Source: Bacillota bacterium (GTDB lineage: Bacteria; Bacillota; UBA4882; UBA8346). Taken from it: a stretch of DNA of 51,855 nt. Below the pieces are notes generated by a model. It saw only the letters and a program-made list of their open reading frames with translations. It was not told the DNA's origin and ran no database searches. Both the position numbers and the translations under genes were made by a program. Positions 35,438 through 44,936 of the stretch are shown in pieces. The stretch is from the NCBI GenBank assembly GCA_023435565.1, contig JAEYRN010000085.1, positions 1-51,855 on the forward strand, read 5' to 3'. Position 1 is the first letter of the stretch. Every line of letters starts with the position of its first letter.

Positions 35438-35620
35438 TAGAATAGGTTAACATGAACTGATGGAGAAACACGAGGTATGTTAAAATTTTTTTAAATATAT
35501 ATTAATAATAACACATTTTGTATTACAATTTCTAGATACAAAAAATATTTTTGAAATAATCTCTTAGGGAATATCATTTATAACATTATGAGAAAATTAG
35601 GAATTAAGAAAATGCCTAAT

Positions 35621-36418
35621 TTATGTAGATTTTAACAATTCATTCATACTACCGGTCCGGTAACCTTCCAAATCATAACAAATATATTGATAACCCAGAT
35701 TCTTCAAATAAGCTACTATCCTTTGTTTATTTTGTAAAACTTTCTCTATTTGTACTAATTCCACTTCAATCCTAACTACCGGACCATGATCTCGAAGACG
35801 AAATTGATTAAAACCCAGTTCATGCAATAGCTTTTCCCCAGCCTCCACTCTTACCAATCCCTCTTTAGTAATCCGGGTTCCATAGGGGAACCGTGAAGCA
35901 AGACAAGCAAAAGACGGCCGGTCCCAATTGGGTAATTGGTAATCACGTGATAGTTCCCTAATTTCCATTTTAGTTAATCCCGCCTCTTGCAATGGACTAC
36001 GTACCCTCAATTCTTTAACAGCACGGGTTCCAGGGCGAAAGTCATTGATATCGTCGGCATTAGTCCCTTCCACTATTTCATTTAAACCCTTTTCCACCAT
36101 TACTAACTTGGCCCGGGTAAAGAGTTCCTTTTTACAATAATAACATCGGTCTGGTGAGTTCTCACTAAACTCGGGTATATCAAATTCTGATACTTTTAAT
36201 ATCATATGCGGTACTTTTAACAAAATAGCTAATTCTTTGGCTGACTCCAATTCTTTAGAGGGAAAAGAATCTAAGTCAAAAATTACCGCTTCAACTCTAT
36301 CCGGTTTAACCTCTTGAGCAATTCGTAACAACAAGCTGCTATCAACCCCGCCTGAAAAGGCGACCAAAATCCCATCCAACTTCATCAATATGGATTTTAA
36401 ATGATCCAGTTTTGTCAA
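35621..36418 (-). CDS. larE: LarE-type ATP-dependent sulfur transferase (PP-loop)
   Basis: The 265-residue protein belongs to the LarE family, which donates sulfur to build the nickel-pincer nucleotide cofactor of lactate racemase. The PP-loop is SGGVDSS (22-28). C172 in PSFACLASRFPYGTR corresponds to the Cys that gives up its sulfur in Lactobacillus LarE; a CYYC pair lies at 92-95. The partners larA, larB and larC are not in the window, so the client enzyme is unknown. The start is TTG with GAGGAGGA just upstream. It follows folK on the same strand. Confidence 0.88.
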   Translation of the reverse strand: MTKLDHLKSILMKLDGILVAFSGGVDSSLLLRIAQEVKPDRVEAVIFDLDSFPSKELESAKELAILLKVPHMILKVSEFDIPEFSENSPDRCYYCKKELFTRAKLVMVEKGLNEIVEGTNADDINDFRPGTRAVKELRVRSPLQEAGLTKMEIRELSRDYQLPNWDRPSFACLASRFPYGTRITKEGLVRVEAGEKLLHELGFNQFRLRDHGPVVRIEVELVQIEKVLQNKQRIVAYLKNLGYQYICYDLEGYRTGSMNELLKST

Positions 36419-36504
36419 AGCTTCCTCCTCATGTTAACCACAAAGTCGTCCACGTCAATCTCCGATTGACCCAAGCGAAACAATGAAAATAAATTGACAA
36501 AAAA

Positions 36505-37017
36505 CTAATCCTTCACTTTAAAGCATTCAGTAAATTTAATAGAGTTCTGCTCCCAAATCTGCTTTAAGCTCATTTTAGAAAGAGGATCGACAAACTCCGG
36601 TTCCAGATCCAACAACGGCAACAATACAAAGGAACGTTGATCAAACCGGGGGTGTGGAATGATTAAATTAGCGCTCTCAAAGACCCAATTATCATAAAAT
36701 AATAAATCAAGATCGATTAAACGAGGGCCAAAACGTATTGTTGGTACTCGTCCCATTTGAAACTCAATTTCCTTTAAGGCGGCTAAGATAGAAACCGGTC
36801 CTAATTGTTGATTATCAGTAAAATAACCAGCTTGATTTAAAAACCATGGTTGTTCCTTAACACCTACCGGTTCGCTCCGATAAACCGGAGAAACAACCAA
36901 GGCAACATTAAGCTTTTCTTCCAGTCGGTAAACGGCTTGTTTAAGATTTAAAGTTGGTTCCCCTAAGTTACTACCGAATCCAATTAATACCCGATTATGC
37001 TTTATTGATTGCATCAT
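36505..37017 (-). CDS. folK: 6-hydroxymethyl-7,8-dihydropterin pyrophosphokinase
   Basis: FolK transfers pyrophosphate from ATP to hydroxymethyl-dihydropterin, in folate synthesis. The 170-residue protein has VLIGFGSNLGEP near the start, FGPRLIDLDLLFYD (about 96-109) and IPHPRFDQRSFVL. It overlaps the end of folP by 23 bases. The usual neighbour folB is not between them. Confidence 0.95.
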   Translation of the reverse strand: MMQSIKHNRVLIGFGSNLGEPTLNLKQAVYRLEEKLNVALVVSPVYRSEPVGVKEQPWFLNQAGYFTDNQQLGPVSILAALKEIEFQMGRVPTIRFGPRLIDLDLLFYDNWVFESANLIIPHPRFDQRSFVLLPLLDLEPEFVDPLSKMSLKQIWEQNSIKFTECFKVKD

Positions 37018-37822
37018 ACATCCTAACCGCCCTTGTCACGGCTTTAACGTCATGAACCCGTAAAATATTCGCCCCTTTGGATACTCCCCACAAATTAGCG
37101 GCGATAGTCCCTTCGAGTCTTTCCTCCACCGGAAGATCCAAGGTTAACCCGATTACCGATTTACGTGAGATCCCCAAAAGAATGGGCTTTCCTAATACTT
37201 GGAGCTGCTCAAGGTTATGAAGTATTTGTAGATTATCTTGATATGTCTTACCAAATCCAACCCCGGGGTCAATGATGATTTTCCCGGCCTCAACCTCATT
37301 ATCCAAGGCAATAGTAATGGATTTTTCAAGTGACTCTATGACTTCTTTTACTAAAAAATCGTATCCCGGTTCTCTTTTGTTATGCATAATAATTACCGGG
37401 CATTTAGCGGCAGCTGCTACTTTAGCCATACGTCTTTCCGGGTCATCAGGCGCTTGTAATCCCCAGATATCATTTATTATCGTAGCACCTATATTTAATG
37501 CCCCTTCGGCCAGTGCAGGTTTATAGGTATCAATCGAAATAGGGACTGAAACCACCTTTGCCAATTCTTTTAGAACAGGAAGGACCCGTTTTGCTTCTTC
37601 ATCCTCGGATATTTTTTCAGCTCCGGGGCGGGTTGACTCAGCTCCGAGATCTAAAAAATCAGCCCCTGCAGTTATCATCTCCTCGGCTTGTCTGAGAGCC
37701 AAGTCGATATAATTTTCTTTACCATATATACCGTCTTTAGAGAATGAGTCGGGGGTAAGATTAATAATGCCCATGATGTAAGTACGGGCTTTCAAGTCAT
37801 AGATTTGTTCCCGCACAGTCAA
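36995..37822 (-). CDS. folP: Dihydropteroate synthase
   Basis: FolP joins p-aminobenzoate to the pterin pyrophosphate made by FolK. The 275-residue TIM-barrel has MGIINLTPDSFS (17-28), GAESTRPGAE (about 60-69), SIDTYKP and ISRKSVIG. The start is uncertain: the ORF opens with TTG at 37822 without a clear ribosome site, and a GTG two codons later is another choice. It heads a short folP-folK-larE run. Confidence 0.95.
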   Translation of the reverse strand: MTVREQIYDLKARTYIMGIINLTPDSFSKDGIYGKENYIDLALRQAEEMITAGADFLDLGAESTRPGAEKISEDEEAKRVLPVLKELAKVVSVPISIDTYKPALAEGALNIGATIINDIWGLQAPDDPERRMAKVAAAAKCPVIIMHNKREPGYDFLVKEVIESLEKSITIALDNEVEAGKIIIDPGVGFGKTYQDNLQILHNLEQLQVLGKPILLGISRKSVIGLTLDLPVEERLEGTIAANLWGVSKGANILRVHDVKAVTRAVRMYDAINKA

Positions 37823-37940
37823 ATTAAAATCGGTTGAAACCTTCGAATAATTTTTAATGGCAGATCACCTTCTAATCAATTCTTAACCTTTTTTTCGCTG
37901 TCATAAATTAATCTCCTGCCTATATAGTTTTCATATAAAT

Positions 37941-37971
37941 AAAAAATGGTCATTATTTAGACCATTTTTTT
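37941..37971 (-). terminator. Bidirectional-looking terminator after spoIVA
   Basis: AAAAAATGGTC and GACCATTTTTTT (arms around an eight-base loop) form a stem with T-rich tails on both strands. It lies 36 bases past the spoIVA stop. Confidence 0.85.
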
Positions 37972-38006
37972 ACCAGAGCGAATAAGGATACAATGAAAAG
38001 ACCCGG

Positions 38007-39485
38007 TTATAGAATGATACAGATTAAACCGCCACTGCCATCATTCAATATTTTTGTTAAGGTTTCTTGGAGTTTTTCTTGGGCATTTTCCGGCATTCGT
38101 GCTAATTTCGATTGAATTCCTTCCTTGACCAAATCATTCATTGACTTACCGAAGAAGTCGGTTTGCCAAATACGGGAAGGATCTTTTTCAAATTCATCAG
38201 TAAGGTACTGTAGGAATTCCTCACCCTGCTTTTCAGTACCCACTATTGGTGAAATTTCCGTCATAATATCGACTTTTATCATATGGATTGACGGAGCACT
38301 TGCTTTAAGTTTAACTCCAAAGCGGTTTCCTTGTTTGATTAATTCCGGTTCGGCCAATGTCATTTCATTTAAAAGAGGTTGGACTACTCCATATCCCTGA
38401 TCCCTAACCTGTTGAAGGGCAACTGCAACCTTGTCATACTCTCGTTTTGCTACGGATAATTCACGGATCAATCGCATTAAATGATGGTCACCGCTAATAG
38501 TAAATCCGGAGATCTCCTCCAAAATCCGATAAAATAAATTTGGTGGAGTTTCCATGGTAATCTGAACTGAGCCATTACCTAAACTTAGATTATCCAATCG
38601 AACATTCCAAACATCTTCAAGTCCCCGCAGTAAGTTGACTGCTCCATCTACATCACGTACCCGATTTAAATTTGAGACAGCCGTGTATGCACCATTTTCA
38701 AAGCGGGAGCGTAGCCAATGATCGACGGCCAACTCCTCCACCCATCTTGGAAAATCAATTTGGATCTCCCGAACCGGAAACATATACAGCAATTCCTGGA
38801 GGACATTTTCAATATCGGTTGAACTCATTTGTAAACAATTTACGGCTAATACCGGTACCTGATATTTATTTTGCAATTCCCTTACCAGGCCTCTAGCTTC
38901 ATCACGTTCCGGATGAACAGAGTTTACAATAACCACAAATGGTTTTCCCAAAGCCCTAAGTTCATTAACTACTCGTTCCTCTGCCGGAAGATAGTCAGTT
39001 CTAGAAATATCCGTTATGCTTCCATCAGTGGTGATTACCAGTCCAACAGTTGAATGATCATTGATAACTTTTTCGGTTCCCATTTCAGCGGCTTCTACAA
39101 AACTTACAGGTTCAGCTCGCCAGGGTGTAAGTACCATCCGGGGGCCATTTTGATCTTCATAACCGACGGCTCCCCCAACCGCATATCCAACACAGTCAAC
39201 CATTCGTACCCGGAAATGGATGTTATCCGCTATCACTACCTCAACTGCTTCACTGGGGACAAACTTGGGTTCGGTAGTCATGATTGTCCGTCCGCTTCCG
39301 CTTTGAGGAAGTTCATCTTGAGAACGTTCCCGATCATATATGTTACTAATATTCGGGATCACCAACATTTCCATAAATCGTTTAATAAAAGTCGACTTCC
39401 CTGTCCGTACCGGACCGACTACCCCGATATAAATATCTCCACCGGTACGTTCGGCGATATCTTGGAAGATATCATACCTCTCCAT
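38007..39485 (-). CDS. spoIVA: Stage IV sporulation protein A (spore coat basement ATPase)
   Basis: SpoIVA is an ATP-hydrolysing protein that polymerises on the outer forespore membrane and anchors the coat. The 492-residue length is standard. The Walker A motif is GPVRTGKST (24-32), the N-terminal MERYDIFQDIAERTGGDIY is highly conserved, and the C-terminus ends in the hydrophobic GGLICIIL needed for localisation. It is a firm marker of endospore formation. AAGGGGGG precedes the ATG. The der-gpsA-spoIVA order resembles that in Bacillus. Confidence 0.98.
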   Translation of the reverse strand: MERYDIFQDIAERTGGDIYIGVVGPVRTGKSTFIKRFMEMLVIPNISNIYDRERSQDELPQSGSGRTIMTTEPKFVPSEAVEVVIADNIHFRVRMVDCVGYAVGGAVGYEDQNGPRMVLTPWRAEPVSFVEAAEMGTEKVINDHSTVGLVITTDGSITDISRTDYLPAEERVVNELRALGKPFVVIVNSVHPERDEARGLVRELQNKYQVPVLAVNCLQMSSTDIENVLQELLYMFPVREIQIDFPRWVEELAVDHWLRSRFENGAYTAVSNLNRVRDVDGAVNLLRGLEDVWNVRLDNLSLGNGSVQITMETPPNLFYRILEEISGFTISGDHHLMRLIRELSVAKREYDKVAVALQQVRDQGYGVVQPLLNEMTLAEPELIKQGNRFGVKLKASAPSIHMIKVDIMTEISPIVGTEKQGEEFLQYLTDEFEKDPSRIWQTDFFGKSMNDLVKEGIQSKLARMPENAQEKLQETLTKILNDGSGGLICIIL

Positions 39486-39784
39486 CTGTTTCCCCCCTTT
39501 TTTAATAGTAATTAATACTCTATTACTACTTTGCCGAAATCCTTAAAACAACTTGATTCAACAAAGTAGTCTTTAAATGGGAATTTAGTCATCCCCCCCT
39601 TAGTTTCAGTTGTCCATGCCAATTAACAATATATATATATTGGTTGCTTACTCTCAATATAACTAATATTCGAAACCAATCTAATAAACATCAATTTGGG
39701 CATAGCGAACGTAATAGCTATCCACTTAACTCTCGGAATTTAGCAAAAAAAAAAGCCCCCGTAGGAGCCACTTAAATCATTTTT
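39486..39784. other. Intergenic region between gpsA and spoIVA
   Basis: No gene seen. The stretch contains the gpsA terminator, a perfect 16-base palindrome CAATATATATATATTG (39627-39642) and an inverted repeat ACTACTTTG/CAAAGTAGT (39525-39533 with 39562-39570) close to the spoIVA start. I looked for a sigma-E promoter, expected for spoIVA, and could not find a convincing one. Confidence 0.5.
39745..39769 (-). terminator. Terminator of the der-plsY-gpsA operon
   Basis: On the minus strand GGCTCC and GGGGGC pair around a C(UACG)G-type tetraloop, followed by ten T residues. It lies 16 bases past the gpsA stop. Confidence 0.9.
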
Positions 39785-40813
39785 TTATTTCCAAGAATAT
39801 GTCGCAAAAATAACCTCTTCCATTTCATGAGTTTTCATCCGCTCCATTAGTTGACTTACTCCTTCTTTAGCGGATAGATTTTCAAACAAAATTTTATATG
39901 TAATAAATGTGATCGGCATTTCAACGTTTAATCGTTTTGCTATATGGTATGCGGCTTTGGTAGTATGAACTCCTTCAACCACCATTTTAGTGGAGGTAAC
40001 TATTTCGTCCAAACTCTTTCCCTTACCTAATTCGCGGCCGGCCCATGCGTTTCGGCTATGCATGCTAGCAGCTGTTACAAAAAGGTCTCCCATACCCGAT
40101 AGGCCCGAAAAAGTAGGTGATTGGGCCCCTAAGGCCAAGCCTAGTCGGGCCATCTCAACCAAACCCCTAGTCACTAAAGCCGCTTTGGAATTATCTCCAA
40201 AACCTAAACCATCAGATATTCCTGCAGCTAGGGCTATGATATTTTTAAGCGCTCCACCCAACTGGACCCCGATCCGATCAGGATTGGTATAAACCCTAAA
40301 AACCGGAGAAATTAATAAATCTTGAACCTCTTCCGCAAATTGTAAAACCGGAGTAGCTACCACCGTAGCTGAAGGTACTTGTCTGGCAACCTCTTCGGCA
40401 TGGTTTGGCCCTGAAAGCGCAATAATCGCATTCGGATTAACCATTGGTAGTTCTTCCTCCAGTACCTTGGTTAACAGATCTAGACTTTCCCCGTCAAGAC
40501 CTTTGGAAACATTAATAATTCTAGTTTCTGGTCTTACATATGCCGCCATTTGTTTAGCAATGCTTCGCACCCACTGACTCGGCGTTGCCGTAAAAAGGTA
40601 CTTTTTCCCTGCAACAACTTCCTCAATTGAATTACTGGCATGAATCGAATCCGGCAATACAACACCGGACAAAAACGTATTATTGGTATGATTGCGATTG
40701 ATTTCAGCTACTACCTCAGGCTCCATTGCCCATATGTGGACTTGATGTCCTTTTTCAGCGCATACTTTGGCAAGAGCGGTTCCCCATCCACCACTCCCGA
40801 TAATTCCGATCAT
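39785..40813 (-). CDS. gpsA: Glycerol-3-phosphate dehydrogenase [NAD(P)+]
   Basis: GpsA reduces dihydroxyacetone phosphate to sn-glycerol-3-phosphate for phospholipids. The 342-residue protein opens with the Rossmann motif IIGSGGWGTALA, followed by NVSKGLD and the catalytic Lys in GGALKNIIALAAGISDG. Its ATG shares a base with the plsY stop (TAATG). PlsY uses its product, so the pair is functionally linked. Confidence 0.97.
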   Translation of the reverse strand: MIGIIGSGGWGTALAKVCAEKGHQVHIWAMEPEVVAEINRNHTNNTFLSGVVLPDSIHASNSIEEVVAGKKYLFTATPSQWVRSIAKQMAAYVRPETRIINVSKGLDGESLDLLTKVLEEELPMVNPNAIIALSGPNHAEEVARQVPSATVVATPVLQFAEEVQDLLISPVFRVYTNPDRIGVQLGGALKNIIALAAGISDGLGFGDNSKAALVTRGLVEMARLGLALGAQSPTFSGLSGMGDLFVTAASMHSRNAWAGRELGKGKSLDEIVTSTKMVVEGVHTTKAAYHIAKRLNVEMPITFITYKILFENLSAKEGVSQLMERMKTHEMEEVIFATYSWK

Positions 40814-41451
40814 TATTTTTGAGCTCCCTTTTTCTTATTGTATAAAATTCGATGTTCTTTTCCTTGAAACAATCTTTGCAAATTGGGTTTATGTCTGTAA
40901 ATCGCTAAAATTGCGATTACCAATGAAATCAACAATTTGTAGTAATCACCGCTATAATTTAAATAGACTGAAATTGGATAAGTTATTGCGGCTAAGACAG
41001 ACGCCAGCGAGACGAAGCCAAAGGCGACAAAGGAAATAATCCAAACTAATAATACTATCAATAGACTTTTGGTGGTTAATGCAATAATAACACCCAAAGA
41101 AGTGGCAATTCCCTTTCCACCTCGGAAACCGGTGTAAATTGGCCAATTATGCCCAACGATCGCTGCGACTCCAGCAAGAATCGCAAAGTCAAAACCGCCG
41201 ATTACTCCTACTAACCTACTTCCTAATAAAACAGCAATTATCCCCTTGAGAGCATCCCCCGCTAAAACAACTGCCGCATAAAACCAACCCATGGCGCGAT
41301 AGACATTGGTGGCCCCGATACTTCCGCTGCCTTGCCCCCGCAAATCTATCTTTTTAAAATAGGCCACAATGTCACCGGTAGTAATTGAACCGATTAAATA
41401 ACTAAGAACCAAAACAAGTAATGGCATTAATAATTCTTTAGTCTGGAACAC
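40813..41451 (-). CDS. plsY: Acyl-phosphate glycerol-3-phosphate acyltransferase
   Basis: PlsY acylates glycerol-3-phosphate, the first step of phospholipid synthesis. The 212-residue membrane protein has about five segments and the conserved loops SGSIGATNVYR, GHNWPIYTGFRGGKGIATSLG and HKPNLQRLFQG. The start is GTG at 41451 with AGGAG eight bases upstream, overlapping the region of the der stop; an internal ATG eight codons later lacks a site. Confidence 0.96.
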   Translation of the reverse strand: MFQTKELLMPLLVLVLSYLIGSITTGDIVAYFKKIDLRGQGSGSIGATNVYRAMGWFYAAVVLAGDALKGIIAVLLGSRLVGVIGGFDFAILAGVAAIVGHNWPIYTGFRGGKGIATSLGVIIALTTKSLLIVLLVWIISFVAFGFVSLASVLAAITYPISVYLNYSGDYYKLLISLVIAILAIYRHKPNLQRLFQGKEHRILYNKKKGAQK

Positions 41452-41456
41452 TTAAT

Positions 41457-42782
41457 TCACTCCTGTTGATTAGAATTATCTTTCTTTGTCTTCAATTGAA
41501 ACCGGATTGGCGTACCTATAAAGCCGAAATATTCGCGTAATTTATTTTCCAAATAACGTTGGTAGGAAAAATGCATACTTTCCGGATCATTTACACTCAA
41601 TTGAAAAGTAGGCGGCTTAACCTTAATTTGTTTTGTATAATAAATCTTAAGTATTCTGCCTTTGACGGAAGGAGGTTGGTGTAAGGCAGTAATCTCTCCG
41701 ATAACATGATTAAGCCGATTACTGGAAATTCTAAAGGTATAGCTTTCCATAACTGAATTGACCAACGACAAAATCTTTTCTAACCGTTGTCCGGTTTTAG
41801 CGGAAACAAATAGAAGCGGCGCATAGTCCAGAAAACCGAGATCGCGGCGAATTTGTTCCTCGAAATTCCCAGCAGTCGCATTATTTTTATCAATCAAATC
41901 CCATTTATTAATTAGAATAAGACAAGCCTTTCCAGCATCTTTTATAATCCCGGCGATTCTCAAGTCCTGCTCGGTAATTACCTCAGCAGCGTCTAAAACC
42001 ATAACCACTACGTCCGATCTTTCCACCGCTCTGATTGCTCTCAAGACGCTATAATATTCCACTGCCTCTTCAACCTTAGCTTTACGTCTGATACCGGCAG
42101 TATCAACTAAGAGATAATTCATGCCGTTAAGATGGAGGGGGGTATCAATTGCATCACGGGTTGTACCCGGCTGATCGCTTACTATTACCCTCTCTTCCCC
42201 TAAAAGAGCATTGACCAAAGATGATTTCCCAACATTGGGCCGACCGACGAAGGTCACCCGGATTAGATCATCTTCTTCTACTTCCTGCTCCAAAGTTACA
42301 TGGGCCAATGCGGTTTCTAATAGATCACCGATGTTTAAACCGTGATCGGCCGAAATTAAAACCGGCTCTCCCAAACCCAAGCTATATATCTCCGGATCCG
42401 CTGTGGACGGATACGATTCAATTTTATTGACTGCTAGAACAATGGGCTTTTTGGTTTTTCGAAGTAATTCCGCCACTTGATAATCGGAAGTAGTCAACGT
42501 TTCTCGCCCATCGGTCACCATAATGATTGCATCGGCCTCGTCCAAAGCCAAGTCTACTTGTTTACGGATCTGAGTTTGAATCGGATCCCTCTCGTCAGTT
42601 AAACCTCCGGTATCAATCAGCAAAAATTCCCGATTCAGCCAATTGCTTTTAGCATAAAGCCTATCTCTTGTAACTCCTGGAGTATCTTCAACAATTGCTA
42701 ACCTCTGCTTGATAATTCGATTAAATAGGGTCGACTTACCCACATTAGGCCTGCCGACAATGGCAATCACCGGTCGCGCCAA
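41457..42782 (-). CDS. der: Ribosome-associated GTPase Der (EngA)
   Basis: Der is a tandem GTPase needed for 50S ribosome assembly. The 441-residue protein has two G domains, each opening with GRPNVGKS (10-17 and 180-187), with DTGG or DTAG switch II motifs and NKIE/NKWD, and a C-terminal KH-like domain. It starts with TTG; AAAGGATG lies about 11 bases upstream. The operon DUF512-der-plsY-gpsA has gaps of 27 and 5 bases and one overlap. Confidence 0.97.
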   Translation of the reverse strand: MARPVIAIVGRPNVGKSTLFNRIIKQRLAIVEDTPGVTRDRLYAKSNWLNREFLLIDTGGLTDERDPIQTQIRKQVDLALDEADAIIMVTDGRETLTTSDYQVAELLRKTKKPIVLAVNKIESYPSTADPEIYSLGLGEPVLISADHGLNIGDLLETALAHVTLEQEVEEDDLIRVTFVGRPNVGKSSLVNALLGEERVIVSDQPGTTRDAIDTPLHLNGMNYLLVDTAGIRRKAKVEEAVEYYSVLRAIRAVERSDVVVMVLDAAEVITEQDLRIAGIIKDAGKACLILINKWDLIDKNNATAGNFEEQIRRDLGFLDYAPLLFVSAKTGQRLEKILSLVNSVMESYTFRISSNRLNHVIGEITALHQPPSVKGRILKIYYTKQIKVKPPTFQLSVNDPESMHFSYQRYLENKLREYFGFIGTPIRFQLKTKKDNSNQQE

Positions 42783-42809
42783 CCGTTAACACATCCTTTG
42801 TTAATAATT

Positions 42810-44162
42810 CTACTTTGGTATTGAATTTACCAAAGTAGATATAATCCAATCCAGCCAATCCGAAGCTCTGGTTGGAACAATCGCTACTTTTTTCGGAAGA
42901 CAACCTTCTAATAATTCATTGACTGATAAACCATCTAAAAACAAAGCTTCCCCTTGTTTCAGAGTAATTTCGGGAACCAGATAAGTTTCTGCGGTTGATC
43001 CCGAGTGATTTTTAATAGTTTGAAGAATATCCCGCCCGCTTAATAAACCGGTAACAGTAACCGAGGAGCCAAAAAAACGATTTACTACCGGTAAAATATC
43101 CAGCTTTAACCGGGGAAAGCTCTGTTTCAACTTTAATTTTACTTCTTTCCAAAGCTGGATGGTGGATTCTCCGGTAACGATCACTATTTCATCCTCTAAT
43201 GTTTGTAATAATGGAGTTACTCCAGGCAAACACTCATCCAATTCGGATAAAAACCACCGAATTAAACCCACTCCGTTATCTAGTTGAGGATACCCTTCAT
43301 ATTCTTCATCCGATGGAAATACATCCCTCGCTATAATATACCATTCATCAGCGGCAAATACAAACCTTGTCTCAAATTTTCTTAAAAACTCTTTCTGATA
43401 TCTTTTGACCATTTCTAAGACCAGTCTTGCTTCATCTTGGTTTGGTGTCCTCAAATTGAATAATTTTTGTCTATGCCCTGTCAAACCTACAGGGACTATT
43501 GCCAATGAAACTACTTGAGGCCAAAGTTCTCCAAGATCACTAATTGTCCGTTCCAAAATAAGGCCGTCGTTAATCCCGGGACAAATTACGGCTTGAGTGT
43601 GTATACTTATCCCGGCGGCTGCCAACCGTTTTAATTGTTCCATAATGCGGCCACCCGTCCTAGAACCCAACATCTTACGGCGAATAACCGGATCAGTAGC
43701 ATGGACCGATACATATAAGGGGCTTAAATGCATTTTTATAATTCGATCCCAATCTGTCTCGGTCAGATTGGTCAAAGTTACGTAACTTCCTTGTAAAAAA
43801 GAGAGCCGATAATCGTCGTCCTTAATATAAAGGGAGCTCCGTTGACCAACAGGGAGCTGATGGACAAAACAAAATAAACAATGATTGTCGCAAGTTCTGA
43901 TTCCATCAAAAACAACCGCTTCGAAACCTAATCCCAGTTGTTCCTCGGCATCTTTTTCGAACTCCAACTCCAACAAATCCCCGGAGCGCTTTAGTATTCT
44001 GATGCTAAGGTTTTCTTCAGCTGTTAATAACAAATAATCGATATAATCAACCGGCTTGGTACCATTAATAGCTACTATCCGGTCCCCCGGTTCCAATTCA
44101 AGCTCAGCGCCAATACTACCGGGTTCAACTTGAGTAATTAAGGCCCCATCTGCTGTTACCAT
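42810..44162 (-). CDS. DUF512 radical-SAM protein with PDZ-like N-terminus
   Basis: The 450-residue protein begins with a PDZ-like domain (about 5-60, IGAELELEPGDRIVAING), then a radical-SAM Fe-S motif CDNHCLFC (C91, C95, C98), a TIM-barrel-like core and the DUF512 domain in the C-terminal half. Proteins of this architecture are common next to der in Clostridia but have no known reaction. A GGAGG site precedes the ATG. It is the first gene of the der-plsY-gpsA operon, which may hint at a role tied to ribosome or membrane synthesis, but this is only context. Confidence 0.92.
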   Translation of the reverse strand: MVTADGALITQVEPGSIGAELELEPGDRIVAINGTKPVDYIDYLLLTAEENLSIRILKRSGDLLELEFEKDAEEQLGLGFEAVVFDGIRTCDNHCLFCFVHQLPVGQRSSLYIKDDDYRLSFLQGSYVTLTNLTETDWDRIIKMHLSPLYVSVHATDPVIRRKMLGSRTGGRIMEQLKRLAAAGISIHTQAVICPGINDGLILERTISDLGELWPQVVSLAIVPVGLTGHRQKLFNLRTPNQDEARLVLEMVKRYQKEFLRKFETRFVFAADEWYIIARDVFPSDEEYEGYPQLDNGVGLIRWFLSELDECLPGVTPLLQTLEDEIVIVTGESTIQLWKEVKLKLKQSFPRLKLDILPVVNRFFGSSVTVTGLLSGRDILQTIKNHSGSTAETYLVPEITLKQGEALFLDGLSVNELLEGCLPKKVAIVPTRASDWLDWIISTLVNSIPK

Positions 44163-44280
44163 TTGATTCCTCCCTAGGAATGGTAACTATTCGCCTTTTT
44201 GCCTAATAACTCCTCCCTTTTTGAAACTACTACTCTAAATTCGATCTGTAATAGCTTTATGATAATTAAAAACAAAGGCA

Positions 44281-44715
44281 TTAGTCAATAATAGTAATCT
44301 CCGCTCCCTCGCTTTCTAAAATTATCTCAATTTGGGAAACAATCTCATCCTCGGCTTCGATAATCGTAATAACTTTATTATTTTTTAAATCTTCCGCTAT
44401 TATTTCTTTGTTAGTCACAACCGACTCTTCACTTAAGCTAGAATCAGCATCGGGTTTTAAACTGACTGCTATTTTAACAATACCGATACCATCAACTTCT
44501 TTATCTTGCAGGACAGGCCAGACCGTATTTTTTCTGGAATATGGTGTATCCAAGAAATGTTCATCCCCAAATTCATAATGATTATCATTGGCTGTAATCG
44601 GTTCTCCGGGTAAAATCACAACCAAACCCGCCCGATTCCAACTTTCTTTTTTTACCCTTCCAACTGCGGCTCTTGCGTTTTCAACTCTTTCAAAGGCGGC
44701 ATATATCCGTTTCAT
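44281..44715 (-). CDS. Small acidic protein of unknown function
   Basis: I do not recognise this 144-residue protein. It is acidic, has no membrane segment, and ends in a predicted beta-alpha-beta pattern (NNKVITIIEAEDEIVSQIEI, then EGAEITIID). The N-terminus (KRIYAAFERVENARAAVGRV) recalls the layout of small stress proteins such as YflT, but the match is loose. GGAGGAG precedes the ATG, so it is very likely expressed. It lies 118 bases upstream of the DUF512 gene and diverges from the holin-like gene. Confidence 0.75.
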   Translation of the reverse strand: MKRIYAAFERVENARAAVGRVKKESWNRAGLVVILPGEPITANDNHYEFGDEHFLDTPYSRKNTVWPVLQDKEVDGIGIVKIAVSLKPDADSSLSEESVVTNKEIIAEDLKNNKVITIIEAEDEIVSQIEIILESEGAEITIID

Positions 44716-44936
44716 TTTCTCCTCCTATTTGGACCAGAATAAACAAGTTAAATTTTAAAATAGTTTTTCCTTAAATTTTAATAGTACGCGTTAAAACTCG
44801 AATTTTTTTCTTATTAAAGATAATACTTCCAATCGTTAAAAGGTTTAGGTAGAATTTACCCGATAAGAAGGCGAATACTTCCATACCTGCTGGAGAAGAT
44901 ATTAGTGGATTACTTGAGGCAAAGGGGGTGAAATAA

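Noticed and set aside
36419..36504. Terminator between folK and larE (GTCAATC/GATTGAC hairpin)
   Set aside because: The stem is short and no T-run follows on the minus strand, so larE is more likely read with folK.
39054..39515. 153-residue plus-strand ORF opposite spoIVA
   Set aside because: It lies wholly opposite the highly conserved spoIVA start and has no family resemblance.
39486..39784. Sigma-E promoter for spoIVA
   Set aside because: I could not find a -10/-35 pair close enough to the consensus to report.
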